From Chelativorans sp. YIM 93263 (GTDB taxonomy: Bacteria; Pseudomonadota; Alphaproteobacteria; Rhizobiales; Rhizobiaceae): a stretch of DNA of 64,000 bases. Positions 18,076-27,495 of this stretch are shown piece after piece. Location of the stretch: contig NZ_JAKCWP010000005.1 in NCBI RefSeq assembly GCF_028767125.1, positions 291,352 to 355,351 of the forward strand, written 5' to 3'. The position numbers were made by a program, and so were the translations under genes. Numbering within the stretch: the first letter of the stretch is position 1; each line of letters opens with the position of its first letter. The notes below the pieces were generated by a model, which worked only from the letters and a program-made list of their open reading frames with translations, searched no databases and was not told the origin of the DNA.

Positions 18076-19611
18076 CTACTGCGCCGAGCACTCGTAAAGC
18101 AGCCTTTCAGAGCCGGCTTCACGCCCGACAAGCGAGACATCGTAGCCCCAGAGGCGGCGGATGTGGCGCAGGGTTTCGTCTCGGCTGCGTTCTTCCAGAA
18201 GCACGCCGTTTTTCACATTGTGCTGGAGGCGCAGATGGCGGTCACCAAGCATATTGACGTCGGAAACTTGTATGTCCGGAAGGTTAACGCCCACGTCGTA
18301 GCTGCGGGCTAGCGCGGCACGGACCTCCTGATAACCGCGCTCATTGTGGATCGATGCAATCTCGCAATAGGGTTCGGTCGCGTCATCCGTCAGGCGGAAG
18401 AGCCGGAAACGCCGGATCACGGCGGGGCTTAAATATTGCAGGATGAAAGACTCGTCGCGATGGTTCTCCCAGGCGTCAAGCATGACTTCGCGCCAATCGC
18501 CCGTCCCGGCGAAATCGGGAAACCAGTGCTCATCCTCCGATGTCGGTTCGGTGGAGATGCGTTGGATGTCCTGCATCATGGCAAAGCCAAGCGCATAGGG
18601 GTTAAGGCCGGGGTAGCGCGGATCGTCGAAATCCGGCTGGAAGACAACGTTCGAATGGCTCTGCAGAATCTCCAGCATCGTGCCTTCATCAATCTTGCCC
18701 AAGTCAAAGAGCCTGTTCATGATGTAATAGTGGACGAACGTGGCACAGCCCTCGTTCATCACCTTCGTTTGGCGCTGAGCATAGAAATATTGGGCGATAA
18801 CGCGGACGATCCTGAGGATCTCACGCTGCCAGGGCTCCAGGACGAGACTGTTTTTCTCAAGAAAATACAGCAGGTTTTCCTCCGGCAGCTTCAGCGCCTT
18901 TTTGCGCTCGGAGGCGTTTTCATCCTTCCCGTCCGGTTCCCCTTCACGCGCGGAAGGCGGCAGGGTTCGCCACAGGTCGTTGTAGCTCTGTTCCTCATAC
19001 TCCAGCTTCTCGCGTATGCGCTCGCGTTCCTGTTCTGAGGAGAGGCGCGGCGGTCGGCGATAGCGGAAAACACCTTGGTCCATCAGTGCATGTGCTGAAT
19101 CCAGAATGGACTCCACGGCCGCAGTGCCATGGCGTTCCTCACAGCGGGCAATGTATTTCTTGGCGAAATCCATATAGCTCAGGATGGCGCCAGCATCCGT
19201 CCAGCGACGGAAAAGATAGTTGTTCTTGAAAAAATGGTTGTGGCCGAAGGAAGCATGAGCCGTCACCAGGGCCTGTATGGCCATGGTGTTTTCCTCCATC
19301 AGATACGTGATGCAGGGATTGGAGTTGATAACTAGCTCATATGCCAGGCCGCGATAGCCTTTACGATAATGGTGTTCCTCAAAGACGAAGCGTTTGCCGA
19401 AAGACCAGTGCTGATACATCAGCGGCATGCCGACCGAGGAATAGGCGTCGAGCATCTGTTCGGATGAGATTATCTCAAGCTGGTTGGGATAGACATCCAG
19501 CTTGAGCTCCTCGAGCGCTATTTCCTCGATCGCGTCATAGGCGCGTGAAATCCGTTCGAAGTTCCAATCGGACCCCTGAAACAGCAGGTTTGAGGATGTG
19601 CTTGCGTCCAT
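18076..19611 (-). CDS. spoVR: SpoVR family protein
   Basis: 511 aa. The full-length SpoVR-like family protein is recognisable by the N-terminal S-D-W-N-F-E, the long acidic helical body with repeated F-G-H-N-H-F-F-K-N-N and N-E-G-C-A-T-F-V-H-Y, and the C-terminal V-L-L-E-E-R. The biochemical role is unknown; relatives are needed for spore cortex formation in Bacillus and are stress-induced in proteobacteria. Start: ATG at 19611 (AGAGG 8 bases upstream) or GTG at 19620. It is the third gene of prkA-yeaH-spoVR, a few bases after yeaH. Confidence 0.92.
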   Translation of the reverse strand: MDASTSSNLLFQGSDWNFERISRAYDAIEEIALEELKLDVYPNQLEIISSEQMLDAYSSVGMPLMYQHWSFGKRFVFEEHHYRKGYRGLAYELVINSNPCITYLMEENTMAIQALVTAHASFGHNHFFKNNYLFRRWTDAGAILSYMDFAKKYIARCEERHGTAAVESILDSAHALMDQGVFRYRRPPRLSSEQERERIREKLEYEEQSYNDLWRTLPPSAREGEPDGKDENASERKKALKLPEENLLYFLEKNSLVLEPWQREILRIVRVIAQYFYAQRQTKVMNEGCATFVHYYIMNRLFDLGKIDEGTMLEILQSHSNVVFQPDFDDPRYPGLNPYALGFAMMQDIQRISTEPTSEDEHWFPDFAGTGDWREVMLDAWENHRDESFILQYLSPAVIRRFRLFRLTDDATEPYCEIASIHNERGYQEVRAALARSYDVGVNLPDIQVSDVNMLGDRHLRLQHNVKNGVLLEERSRDETLRHIRRLWGYDVSLVGREAGSERLLYECSAQ

Positions 19612-19623
19612 GACACTCACCTC

Positions 19624-20931
19624 TCACCTGGTAGTGGTGGGTTGGCGCGAAAAGAGTCTCCGGAAGACAGGATAAATCTCCGCCGGCCGGGCAATCCGCG
19701 TCATCTGGAAATTTGGCCACTTGTCCGCGACCGTGCAATAGGCCCGCCAGAGGGAGGTGCCATTTTCCGTCGTCCCAAAAATTTCCGTCTCGCGCTCGTC
19801 GATGATTTCGACATAGGCGTAATACTGGCAAAGGTGCATCAGCTCTTCGTTGAGCATCGCGGTGCAGCGCTCGGAATCACCGGCGATGTTGTCGCCGTCC
19901 GAAGCCTGAGCCGCATAGATATTCCATTCGTTGGAAGGATAGCGTTCACGGATGATGTGCTGCATTTCCTCCAGCGCGGTGGATACCACGGTGCCACCGC
20001 TTTGCGTCGAGTAGAAGAAGGTCTCCTCGTCCACCTCGCCCGCTTCGTGCGTGTGGCGGATGAATACGATGTCTATCCGGTCATAGCGCCGCTTGAGGAA
20101 CAGGTGCAAAAGCACGAAAAAGCGCTTTGCAAGATCCTTTTCGCGCTCGCCCATGGAACTGGAGACGTCCATGAGACAGAACATCACCGCGCTTGCATTG
20201 GGAAGCGGCTGCGGCTGGAAGCGGTTGAAGCGGATGTCCACCGGATCGACGTAGGGAATAGTCTTGAGCCTGCGCTCCAGTTTTTCCAATTCCTCGCGAA
20301 GCGCGTCTATGCGCTTACGATTTTCCGGCGTGGACGGTAGCGATTCCAGCCGGTCGATCTCCGCCTCGATCGTCTCCAGAGTCTTGCGCTTTGGCCTATG
20401 GAGAGCGATGCGCCGACCGTAGCTGTTGCGCATCGTCCGCGCGACATTGATGTTGCTGGGCGCCCCGCTTGTCGTGAGGCCGGCGCGGCGCGGTTTATAG
20501 GCGACCGCCTCCTTCAGGTTCAGCTTCACCATATCGGGAAGCTCGAGATCCTCAAAAAAGAGATCGAGCACTTCCTCCCGGGAGAGCACAAAGCGGAAAT
20601 CGTCTTCGCTCTCGCCAGTTCCGGCGCCACCGCCTTTACCTCCACCGCCGGAACCCTGTTTTGGAATACGGTCGCCGGCGGTGAATTCCTTGTTTCCCGG
20701 CAGGACGAAGTCCCGCTGGCCGCTGCCGGAAAAATTCTGAAAACTGGGCTCGCTCGTGTCTTTCGCGGGCATGGGCACGCTGTGCTTGTCGTCCACATCC
20801 GCGATTTTGCCGGATTTCACCTGCTCCTTGATCGTGCGCTTCAGCTCTTCTCGCGCCCGCTTGAGGAAGCGCCGCCTGTTGCCGAGGCTTTTATCCTTCG
20901 GGTTGAGGCGGCGGTCTATGAAATTCGGCAT
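19624..20931 (-). CDS. yeaH: YeaH/YhbH family protein (DUF444, VWA-like)
   Basis: 435 aa. A basic N-terminus and a Gly-rich linker (about 93-106) precede a von-Willebrand-type fold with a metal-site motif D-V-S-S-S (255-259). The family is a functional partner of the PrkA/YeaG kinase in starvation and stress responses of enterobacteria. The ATG at 20931 overlaps the prkA stop as TGATG, showing translational coupling. The frame is also open for ten codons upstream, inside prkA. Confidence 0.93.
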   Translation of the reverse strand: MPNFIDRRLNPKDKSLGNRRRFLKRAREELKRTIKEQVKSGKIADVDDKHSVPMPAKDTSEPSFQNFSGSGQRDFVLPGNKEFTAGDRIPKQGSGGGGKGGGAGTGESEDDFRFVLSREEVLDLFFEDLELPDMVKLNLKEAVAYKPRRAGLTTSGAPSNINVARTMRNSYGRRIALHRPKRKTLETIEAEIDRLESLPSTPENRKRIDALREELEKLERRLKTIPYVDPVDIRFNRFQPQPLPNASAVMFCLMDVSSSMGEREKDLAKRFFVLLHLFLKRRYDRIDIVFIRHTHEAGEVDEETFFYSTQSGGTVVSTALEEMQHIIRERYPSNEWNIYAAQASDGDNIAGDSERCTAMLNEELMHLCQYYAYVEIIDERETEIFGTTENGTSLWRAYCTVADKWPNFQMTRIARPAEIYPVFRRLFSRQPTTTR

Positions 20932-22880
20932 CAGCCCGCCTTGTTGACCCGCATGTACCAATCCACGAGGCGGCGAACCTGCCTTTCGGTATAGCCGCGC
21001 TCGACCATACGTTCCACGAAGTCGGCATGCTGCTTCTCAGTCTGCGAGTCCTTCTTCGAGCCGAAACTGATCACCGGCAACAGATCCTCGACCTGGCCGA
21101 ACATGCGCTTTTCGATCACTTCACGCAGCTTCTCGTAGCTGGTCCAGGAAGGATTGCGGCCATTGTTCTTGGCGCGGGCTCGCAAGGTGAACTTCACCAC
21201 CTCGTTGCGGAAGTCCTTCGGATTGGCGATGCCGGCGGGTTTTTCGATCTGCGAGAGTTCGCTGTCGAGAATTTCCCGGTTAAGTATTTGGCCGGTGTCC
21301 GGATCCTTGAAGTCCTGATCCTCAAGCCAGGCATCGGCATAGGCGATATAGCGGTCGAAGAGATTCTGGCCGTACTCGCTGTAAGACTCCAGATAGGCTT
21401 TCTGGATCTCGTGGCCTATGAACTCCGCATAGCGTGAAGCCAGCTCCGACTTGATGAAGTCGAGATAGGCGGCCTCGGTCTCCTTGGGAAACTGCTCGCG
21501 CTTGATCGCTTGCTCCATGATATACATCAGGTGCACTGCGTCCGCGGCGACTTCCTTGTTGTCGTAGTTGAACGTCTCAGAGAGCACCTTGAAGGCGAAG
21601 CGCGTGCTGACCCCGGTCATACCCTCGTCCATACCGGCCGCATCGCGGTATTCTTGAACCGACTTGGCCTTAGGATCCACGTCCTTCAGGTTCTCGCCGT
21701 CATAGACCCGCATCTTCGTGTAGAGCGGCGAGTTCTCGTGTTCGGTCAATCGGGTTGAGACGGTGAAGCGGCTGAGGATTTCCAGCACTTCCGGAGCGCA
21801 TGGTGCGTCCGACAGCTCGCTCTCCCTCAAAAGCTTTTCGTAAATCTGCCTTTCTTCGGTGACGCGCAGGCAGTAGGGCACCTTCACCACGAGAATACGG
21901 TCGAGGAAAGCCTCGTTATTCTTGTTGTTCTTGAACTGAAGCCACTCCGACTCGTTGGAGTGCGCCACAACGATCCCTTGAAAAGGAAACGCGCCGAAGT
22001 TCTCCGTTCCGTTATAGCTGCCTTCCTGCGTTGCGGTCAGCAGCGGATGCAGCACCTTGATCGGTGCCTTGAACATCTCGACGAACTCCAGCAGCCCCTG
22101 CGTGGTGCGGTTCAGTCCGCCGCTGTAGGAATAGGCGTCCGGATCGGCCTGGCTGTAATTCTCAAGCTGACGGATATCGACTTTGCCGACAAGCGCGGAG
22201 ACATCCTGGTTGTTCTCGTCGCCCGGCTCGGTCTTGGCGATGCCAAGTTGGCGCAGACGCGAAGGGGTAACCTTGACGACACTGAACTTGGAGATGTCGC
22301 CACCTAGTTCGTCAAGCCGCTTCGTCGCCCAAGGGGAGATGAGGCCGGTCAAGCGCCGGCGCGCAATGCCGTACTTGTCCTCCAGGAGGTCGGCCATACG
22401 ATCGGGATGGAAAAGCCCGAGGGGTGATTCGAGGATGGGACTGATCTGCCCGTTAACGGCGAGCGTATAGATCGGCCGTGCTTCCATCAGCTTCTTCAGC
22501 CGCTCGGCAAGTGATGACTTGCCGCCGCCAACGGGGCCCAGCAGATACAGGATCTGCTTGCGTTCCTCAAGCCCCTGGGCCGCGTAGCGGAAATAGCCGA
22601 CGATACGCTCGATCGTATCCTCCATACCGAAGAAGTCGGCGAAGGCCGGATAGATCTTGATCGTCCGGTTGGCGAAGATGCGCCCCAGCCGCTCATCGGC
22701 GCTGGTGTCGATGAGCGTCGGCTCTCCTATGGCATCCACCATCCGCTCTGGAGCGGTGGCGTACATGGATTTGTCGTCACGACAGGCGAGGAGGTATTCT
22801 TGAAGACTCATCTCCTCGCGCGCTGCGCTGGTGTAGATCTCGGAAAAGAGATCAAAGACTTCTGATTCACTCCCTTGCAT
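20931..22880 (-). CDS. prkA: PrkA/YeaG family serine protein kinase (AAA-type)
   Basis: 649 aa. An N-terminal AAA-like domain has Walker A G-P-V-G-G-G-K-S (115-122); the C-terminal part is the PrkA domain. The protein is cytoplasmic. In other bacteria the kinase acts in sporulation (Bacillus) or in nitrogen starvation and stationary phase (E. coli YeaG). A GTG precedes the ATG; GGAG sits 7-8 bases before the ATG at 22880. First gene of a three-gene operon with an exact EcfG-type promoter, so it is probably part of the general stress response. Confidence 0.93.
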   Translation of the reverse strand: MQGSESEVFDLFSEIYTSAAREEMSLQEYLLACRDDKSMYATAPERMVDAIGEPTLIDTSADERLGRIFANRTIKIYPAFADFFGMEDTIERIVGYFRYAAQGLEERKQILYLLGPVGGGKSSLAERLKKLMEARPIYTLAVNGQISPILESPLGLFHPDRMADLLEDKYGIARRRLTGLISPWATKRLDELGGDISKFSVVKVTPSRLRQLGIAKTEPGDENNQDVSALVGKVDIRQLENYSQADPDAYSYSGGLNRTTQGLLEFVEMFKAPIKVLHPLLTATQEGSYNGTENFGAFPFQGIVVAHSNESEWLQFKNNKNNEAFLDRILVVKVPYCLRVTEERQIYEKLLRESELSDAPCAPEVLEILSRFTVSTRLTEHENSPLYTKMRVYDGENLKDVDPKAKSVQEYRDAAGMDEGMTGVSTRFAFKVLSETFNYDNKEVAADAVHLMYIMEQAIKREQFPKETEAAYLDFIKSELASRYAEFIGHEIQKAYLESYSEYGQNLFDRYIAYADAWLEDQDFKDPDTGQILNREILDSELSQIEKPAGIANPKDFRNEVVKFTLRARAKNNGRNPSWTSYEKLREVIEKRMFGQVEDLLPVISFGSKKDSQTEKQHADFVERMVERGYTERQVRRLVDWYMRVNKAG

Positions 22881-22942
22881 CACACCCTCTCCCGACAGGC
22901 GGTTGGTTGGAACGGGCTGGGTGCCTGTCGGCTCCTGACGTG

Positions 22943-22968
22943 AACGGTTTGGCGGCCCTCAAGGTTCC
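22943..22968 (-). promoter_or_regulatory. EcfG-type promoter for prkA-yeaH-spoVR
   Basis: On the minus strand, GGAAC (22968-22964), 17 bases, then CGTT (22946-22943): an exact match. A second GGAAC starts 5 bases upstream but has no matching -10. The predicted leader is about 55 bases. The rest of the 350-base divergent region (22881-23234) is AT-rich towards the transporter gene and must hold its promoter. Confidence 0.75.
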
Positions 22969-23234
22969 GTTCCAGATGCCCATCTCGCGTTCTCATTCCA
23001 AAAAAATTGTGCGGAACGAGGAGCATCAATGGTGGAGTCAGCCGAACCTTGAACGTGGACCTTGCGCCTGCTGCCGATACCGACTTCAATAGCCCCACCA
23101 GCGATTTTCTCGTTCTTAGATTAAGAAAGAAGATATGAATCGAAAATGGCAACATCTTGTTATCTGCTTCAATCTCTGAGCACTTTTTCTTTATCCGATA
23201 GTTTCGCCGCCGCTGAAGAGATGCAACATTCCTG

Positions 23235-24209
23235 ATGTCTCAGACCGGCATCGCCATTTCCATTCCGCCGCTTTCATGGGCAGCCCGGCATGGGCGAGTA
23301 CTTCTGATAGCTGGCCTTGCCGTAGGGATCGCTCTTCCGGGACTTGCCGTGGTCGTCAAGCCCTGGCTGAGCGAACTGGTGGCGCTGCTCTTATTTCTCG
23401 GCGCTCTGCGCGTCGGTCCCCGCCAGGCGCTCGGCGCCTCGCGGGATGTAGGGTTTTCCATCGGCGCGGTTGCCGCCTTTCAGCTTTTCCTGCCGGTGGC
23501 TTTTGCTTCGATCTTTTTGGTGTTCGGCTGGCACAGTCCATTGGCGACCGGGCTTGTTCTGATGGCGGCAGCGGCTCCGATCTCGGGAAGTCCTCAGATC
23601 ACGGCCATGCTGGGCCATGATCCTGCGCCCAGCTTGCGTCTGCTGGTGGTCGGGACGGCGCTTCTTCCGCTGACCATCATTCCCGCCTTCTGGCAGACCC
23701 CCGCACTGGACGACATGGCCAGTGTCTTTGCCGCGGCCGGGCGCCTCTTTGCCCTCATCCTCGTTTCGACGGGCCTCGCCTTTTTTGTCCATCGCTTCGT
23801 TCTGCGGGCCGAAAATCAGGAGACGGTTCGGGCAATCGACGGGCTTTCAGCGATCGTGATGGCGGTCATGGTGGTCGGGCTGATGTCGGCTGTCGGTCCA
23901 GCGATCACGGGCAACCCAGCCGGTCTCGCGCTCAACCTCGCTGCTGCCTTCGGCGCATGCTTCGCCCTGCAGATCGCGACGGCTCTTTTTCTGCGCATTG
24001 TGGGCAAGGGCGAAATCGCCGTTCCCGTTGCAACGGTGATGGGCAACCGCAATATTGCCCTATTCCTGACGGCCCTTCCGGCAACGATCACAGATCCGCT
24101 GCTTCTTTTCATCGGCTGCTATCAGATTCCGATGTTTTCCACCCCGATCCTGCTGCGGGGATTTTACCGGGCTGTCGTCGGGCGAACAGATGGCGGCCGC
24201 CAAGTGTAG
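23235..24209 (+). CDS. bile acid:sodium symporter-like (BASS/ACR3 superfamily) membrane transporter
   Basis: 324 aa, about 9-10 hydrophobic helices in the typical ten-helix fold. Visible features are A-A-A-A-P-I-S-G-S-P-Q-I-T-A near residue 115 and V-M-G-N-R-N-I-A-L-F-L near residue 270, corresponding to the crossed helices of BASS carriers. It would carry an organic anion across the inner membrane with Na+ or H+. The substrate is unknown. It diverges from prkA and stands alone; no signal of stress regulation is seen on its side. Confidence 0.75.
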   Translation: MSQTGIAISIPPLSWAARHGRVLLIAGLAVGIALPGLAVVVKPWLSELVALLLFLGALRVGPRQALGASRDVGFSIGAVAAFQLFLPVAFASIFLVFGWHSPLATGLVLMAAAAPISGSPQITAMLGHDPAPSLRLLVVGTALLPLTIIPAFWQTPALDDMASVFAAAGRLFALILVSTGLAFFVHRFVLRAENQETVRAIDGLSAIVMAVMVVGLMSAVGPAITGNPAGLALNLAAAFGACFALQIATALFLRIVGKGEIAVPVATVMGNRNIALFLTALPATITDPLLLFIGCYQIPMFSTPILLRGFYRAVVGRTDGGRQV

Positions 24210-24268
24210 GCTGGACAATTCCGGCGCGTCCGTCGCGTTCGACCTTATCGATTTTCCTGGGGGTTGGA

Positions 24269-24343
<75 letters not shown>

Positions 24344-24426
24344 ATCCGACGCGCGCATAGACCACAAATTCTTGAGCGGCGTCAATACCTGTTTGGAGCC
24401 TTCCGTGGTTCTAATTATTAAAGGCC

Positions 24427-24789
24427 TTATGCCGCCTGCAGCATCTTCTCCACCTCGCTCACCAGCTCGCGCAGGTGGAAGGGTTTGGAAAGGACCTTTG
24501 CATCACGCGGTGCATTGGAATCAGGGTTGAGAGCCACCGCGGCGAAGCCGGTGATGAACATCACCTTCAGATCCGGATCGATCTCCGTTGCGCGACGCGC
24601 AAGCTCGATCCCGTCCATTTCCGGCATGACGATGTCGGTCAAAAGAAGCGAAAAAGGCTCCTCGCGCAGGCGGCCATAGGCATCGGCACCGTTATCGAAA
24701 TCGATCACCTCGTAGCCAGCGCGTTCGAGCGCTTTAACCAGGAATCGACGCATGTCATTGTCGTCTTCTGCAAGAAGAATTCGTGCCAT
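24427..24789 (-). CDS. cpdR: single-domain response regulator CpdR
   Basis: 120 aa, receiver domain only. Phospho-acceptor D52 in L-L-L-T-D-I-V-M-P-E-M-D-G, acidic pair D9/D10 and lysine in L-S-K-P-F-H. The sequence closely follows rhizobial CpdR. Unphosphorylated CpdR directs ClpXP to the pole to degrade cell-cycle regulators; the CckA-ChpT phosphorelay blocks this. It ends in two alanines. It lies divergent from the N-formylglutamate amidohydrolase, the usual rhizobial neighbour. The 334-base region 24790-25123 between them holds both promoters; I recognise no specific site in it. Confidence 0.92.
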   Translation of the reverse strand: MARILLAEDDNDMRRFLVKALERAGYEVIDFDNGADAYGRLREEPFSLLLTDIVMPEMDGIELARRATEIDPDLKVMFITGFAAVALNPDSNAPRDAKVLSKPFHLRELVSEVEKMLQAA

Positions 24790-25123
24790 GATCGTTTCGA
24801 AGCAACCCCGTTCCCCGGACTGTGGCCGGCTGCCAACTTGCCGCTATATGAGTGAAATGCCGTAAATATCAAGTGAAAGATGTCTTGGCTGCATCAACGC
24901 CTGTGGACGGATGGTTTTTGGAGCGCGATTTTCCTCAAACCCTTGAGGACAAGGGAAATTTCATTCCTGAATGCATCGAATCTACTTGGCGGTGGTCGCC
25001 ACCGCACCGCGCTTCTCTCTTGTTCAGCAACGAAATCTGCACGTCGCCACAGAACCGGATCCGTTCGTGCGGCTTAGTCTGGACAGGAATCGGCGCAAAT
25101 GGCAGGCTTTGCAAAAAGGGAAA

Positions 25124-26023
25124 ATGATGGACGTACTGGCGGATTTTACCGATGTTCCGGCTTTTCAGGTAACCGGCGCTGAGCGGCAGCGGGAGCCCTT
25201 TGTTTTCAATTCGCCGCATAGCGGGCGTTATTATCCACCGCGGTTTCTCGCCATGAGCCGGCTGGATGCGACAGCAATCCGCCGTTCCGAAGACTCCTAT
25301 GTGGATGAGCTGTTCGCCGCCACTGCAAAAGCCGGAGCGCCGTTGCTCAGCGCGAATTTCCCGCGTGCCTATCTGGATGTGAACCGCGAACCCTGGGAAC
25401 TCGACCCGCGCATGTTCCGCGAGCCGGTGCCATCCTTTGCCAATATCCGCTCGTCCCGTGTGGCCGGGGGGCTTGGCACGATCCCCAAATTGGTGGGCGA
25501 AGGTCTCGACATTTATGCGCGGCGCCTGCCGCTCTCGGAGGCGCTGGCGCGGATCGAGGACATTTACAAGCCGTATCACGCCTGCCTGGCCGAATTGCTG
25601 CTCAAAACGCGCGAGACGTACGGCTATGCAGTGCTGATCGATTGCCATTCCATGCCGGGGAGTGTGCGTGCCGGCGACGCCGGGAATACCCGGCCTGATT
25701 TCATCATTGGCGACCGTTTTGGCTCATCCGCAGCCGCCATGCTGACCGACCGCGCAATTACGCTTTTGAAATCCCGCGGATATTGCGTAGTTCACAACAA
25801 GCCCTACGCGGGCGGTTTCATCACAGAACATTACGGCCGGCCGTTCGAACACATTCACGCACTACAAATCGAGGTCAATCGCAGCCTCTATATGAACGAG
25901 CGCACGTTTGAGCGGCTGGACCATTTCCAAAACCTGGTGAACGACATTCGCGATTTCGTTGAGGAGTTGACCGCGTTTGCCAACCAATCCTTCCCGTCCG
26001 TGCCCCCCATCGCCGCCGAGTAA
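25124..26023 (+). CDS. N-formylglutamate amidohydrolase family protein
   Basis: 299 aa. Cytoplasmic metal-dependent deformylase releasing glutamate and formate from N-formylglutamate, usually in histidine degradation. Visible family motifs are F-N-S-P-H-S-G-R-Y near residue 24, D-E-L-F near 55, and D-C-H-S-M-P near 174. No hut genes are nearby, so the physiological substrate may differ. I chose the ATG at 25124 (an ATGATG pair with GGGA upstream); the open frame extends earlier without homology. Confidence 0.85.
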   Translation: MMDVLADFTDVPAFQVTGAERQREPFVFNSPHSGRYYPPRFLAMSRLDATAIRRSEDSYVDELFAATAKAGAPLLSANFPRAYLDVNREPWELDPRMFREPVPSFANIRSSRVAGGLGTIPKLVGEGLDIYARRLPLSEALARIEDIYKPYHACLAELLLKTRETYGYAVLIDCHSMPGSVRAGDAGNTRPDFIIGDRFGSSAAAMLTDRAITLLKSRGYCVVHNKPYAGGFITEHYGRPFEHIHALQIEVNRSLYMNERTFERLDHFQNLVNDIRDFVEELTAFANQSFPSVPPIAAE

Positions 26024-26036
26024 ACGGCCATGGCGG

Positions 26037-26435
26037 CTAAACGATAGCCTCGGCTTCAATCTCGATGAGCCACTCCGGTTCGGAGAGCGCCGACACGATG
26101 ATCCATGAGGATGGCGGCGGGTCTTGAGGGAACCGTTCGAGCAGTGCCTCCGCTATGGGTTCCTGATCGTCCCGCGCGATTTCCGCTATATAAATCCGCA
26201 GCATAACAACATCCGACATGCTGGCGTTGGCTTCACGCAGCAGGAGTTCGATATTGTCGAGCGCCTTTTTCGTCTGCTCGCCAATTCCGCCCTTCACTGT
26301 CTTCTCATCGGCATCGACACCGACCTGCCCCGAAAGAAGCAGGCGGCGGTTGCCTTCGACCAGGAGCCCTTGACTGAAGCCATGTTGCAGACTGTTGAAT
26401 ACAGTTTTCGGATTGATGGACGTGCGTTTGCTCAA
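26037..26435 (-). CDS. RidA/YjgF/Rid family protein
   Basis: 132 aa. The Rid fold is recognisable by L-L-L-S-G-Q-V-G-V-D, Q-T-K-K-A-L-D-N-I-E-L-L-L, and the C-terminal W-L-I-E-I-E-A-E-A. Rid proteins hydrolyse reactive enamine/imine intermediates or act as related small-ligand enzymes. No ATG is available. A TTG at 26435 with GAGG 8 bases upstream begins M-S-K-R-T-S-I-N-P; a TTG at 26468 is also possible. The catalytic Arg typical of the RidA subgroup (I-R-x-Y) is seen as L-R-I-Y. Convergent with the deformylase. Confidence 0.85.
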   Translation of the reverse strand: MSKRTSINPKTVFNSLQHGFSQGLLVEGNRRLLLSGQVGVDADEKTVKGGIGEQTKKALDNIELLLREANASMSDVVMLRIYIAEIARDDQEPIAEALLERFPQDPPPSSWIIVSALSEPEWLIEIEAEAIV

Positions 26436-26675
26436 GTCAGTAACCTCGAAAGATCTCCCTGGAGACAACGAGAGTGTTCGCGTGCTCAGTGGATGTGAAC
26501 TCGACCAAAAAAGGACCGCATCGTTTACACGACACGGTCAAATGTCTAGGGAGGAAACGCCCAACATGGGCAGGACAGAATCACTGTCCCAATGCAAGTG
26601 TATGGCGCCGCGTACTAGTGTCAAGTTCTGGCAAAAATTTTCAAAAGACCACAACAGTATTGGGGAGCAGAAATC

Positions 26676-27449
26676 GTGAATCCTACACCAGAATTTTTGC
26701 GGCGGCTTGCGGCCGCGGCGGCTGACCAGACGTTACCGCGCTTTCGTGGAAACGGCGCGGTGACCAACAAGCAAGATGCCGGTTTCGACCCGGTAACGGA
26801 GGCCGACCGCGAGGCAGAGCGGGCCATCCGGACGCTGATCCGCGAGGCCTATCCCGCGCATGGTATTGTCGGGGAAGAATTTGGTGCGGAAAACGCGGAT
26901 AGCAGCCACGTCTGGGTCATCGATCCGATCGACGGGACGCGTGCCTTCATCTCCGGCCTCCCGCTCTGGGGGACCCTGGTGGGGATGACAGCAGACGGGA
27001 CGGCCACCGCCGGGCTAATGTCCCAGCCTTTCATCGGCGAACTTTTCTACAGCAGTGGCGATGGCGCGCATTACGAGGGACCGGGTGGCGCTAGGCGGCT
27101 TTCCACGCGTGAGACGACGCACCTTGCGGACGCCACACTCTGTACGACGACACCGGCACTCTTCGACGCCAGACGCCGAGCGCTCTATGACAGGGTGGAA
27201 GAAGCGGTTCGCCTACCGCGATACGGGACGGATTGCTATGCGTATGCCATGCTGGCGGCCGGTCACGTGGACTTGGTAATCGAGTGCGATCTGAACTCCT
27301 ACGACATTGTCGCGCTCATCCCGCTTGTAGAGCAGGCCGGCGGGGTTATCACCACTTGGGACGGGGCGAGAGCCGAGTCGGGCGGCGATATCGTGGCCGC
27401 TGCCACGCCCGAGTTGCACGCGCGGGCTCTTGAATATCTGCAGGGGTAA
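26676..27449 (+). CDS. hisN: histidinol-phosphatase, inositol-monophosphatase type (HisN)
   Basis: 257 aa. Mg2+-dependent, Li+-sensitive phosphatase fold: E67 in G-E-E-F-G, D83 and D86 in D-P-I-D-G-T-R, and D210 in N-S-Y-D-I-V. The pattern G-T-R-A-F-I-S-G-L-P-L-W-G is characteristic of the HisN subgroup, which removes phosphate from histidinol phosphate in histidine synthesis. Related enzymes act on inositol or nucleotide phosphates, so some doubt remains. Start is GTG with GGGGAG about 8 bases upstream. It stands alone. Confidence 0.85.
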   Translation: MNPTPEFLRRLAAAAADQTLPRFRGNGAVTNKQDAGFDPVTEADREAERAIRTLIREAYPAHGIVGEEFGAENADSSHVWVIDPIDGTRAFISGLPLWGTLVGMTADGTATAGLMSQPFIGELFYSSGDGAHYEGPGGARRLSTRETTHLADATLCTTTPALFDARRRALYDRVEEAVRLPRYGTDCYAYAMLAAGHVDLVIECDLNSYDIVALIPLVEQAGGVITTWDGARAESGGDIVAAATPELHARALEYLQG

Positions 27450-27495
27450 GTGGGCCGGAGTGGGACAGACTTGCGCGGCGGCCAAATCTCGGACG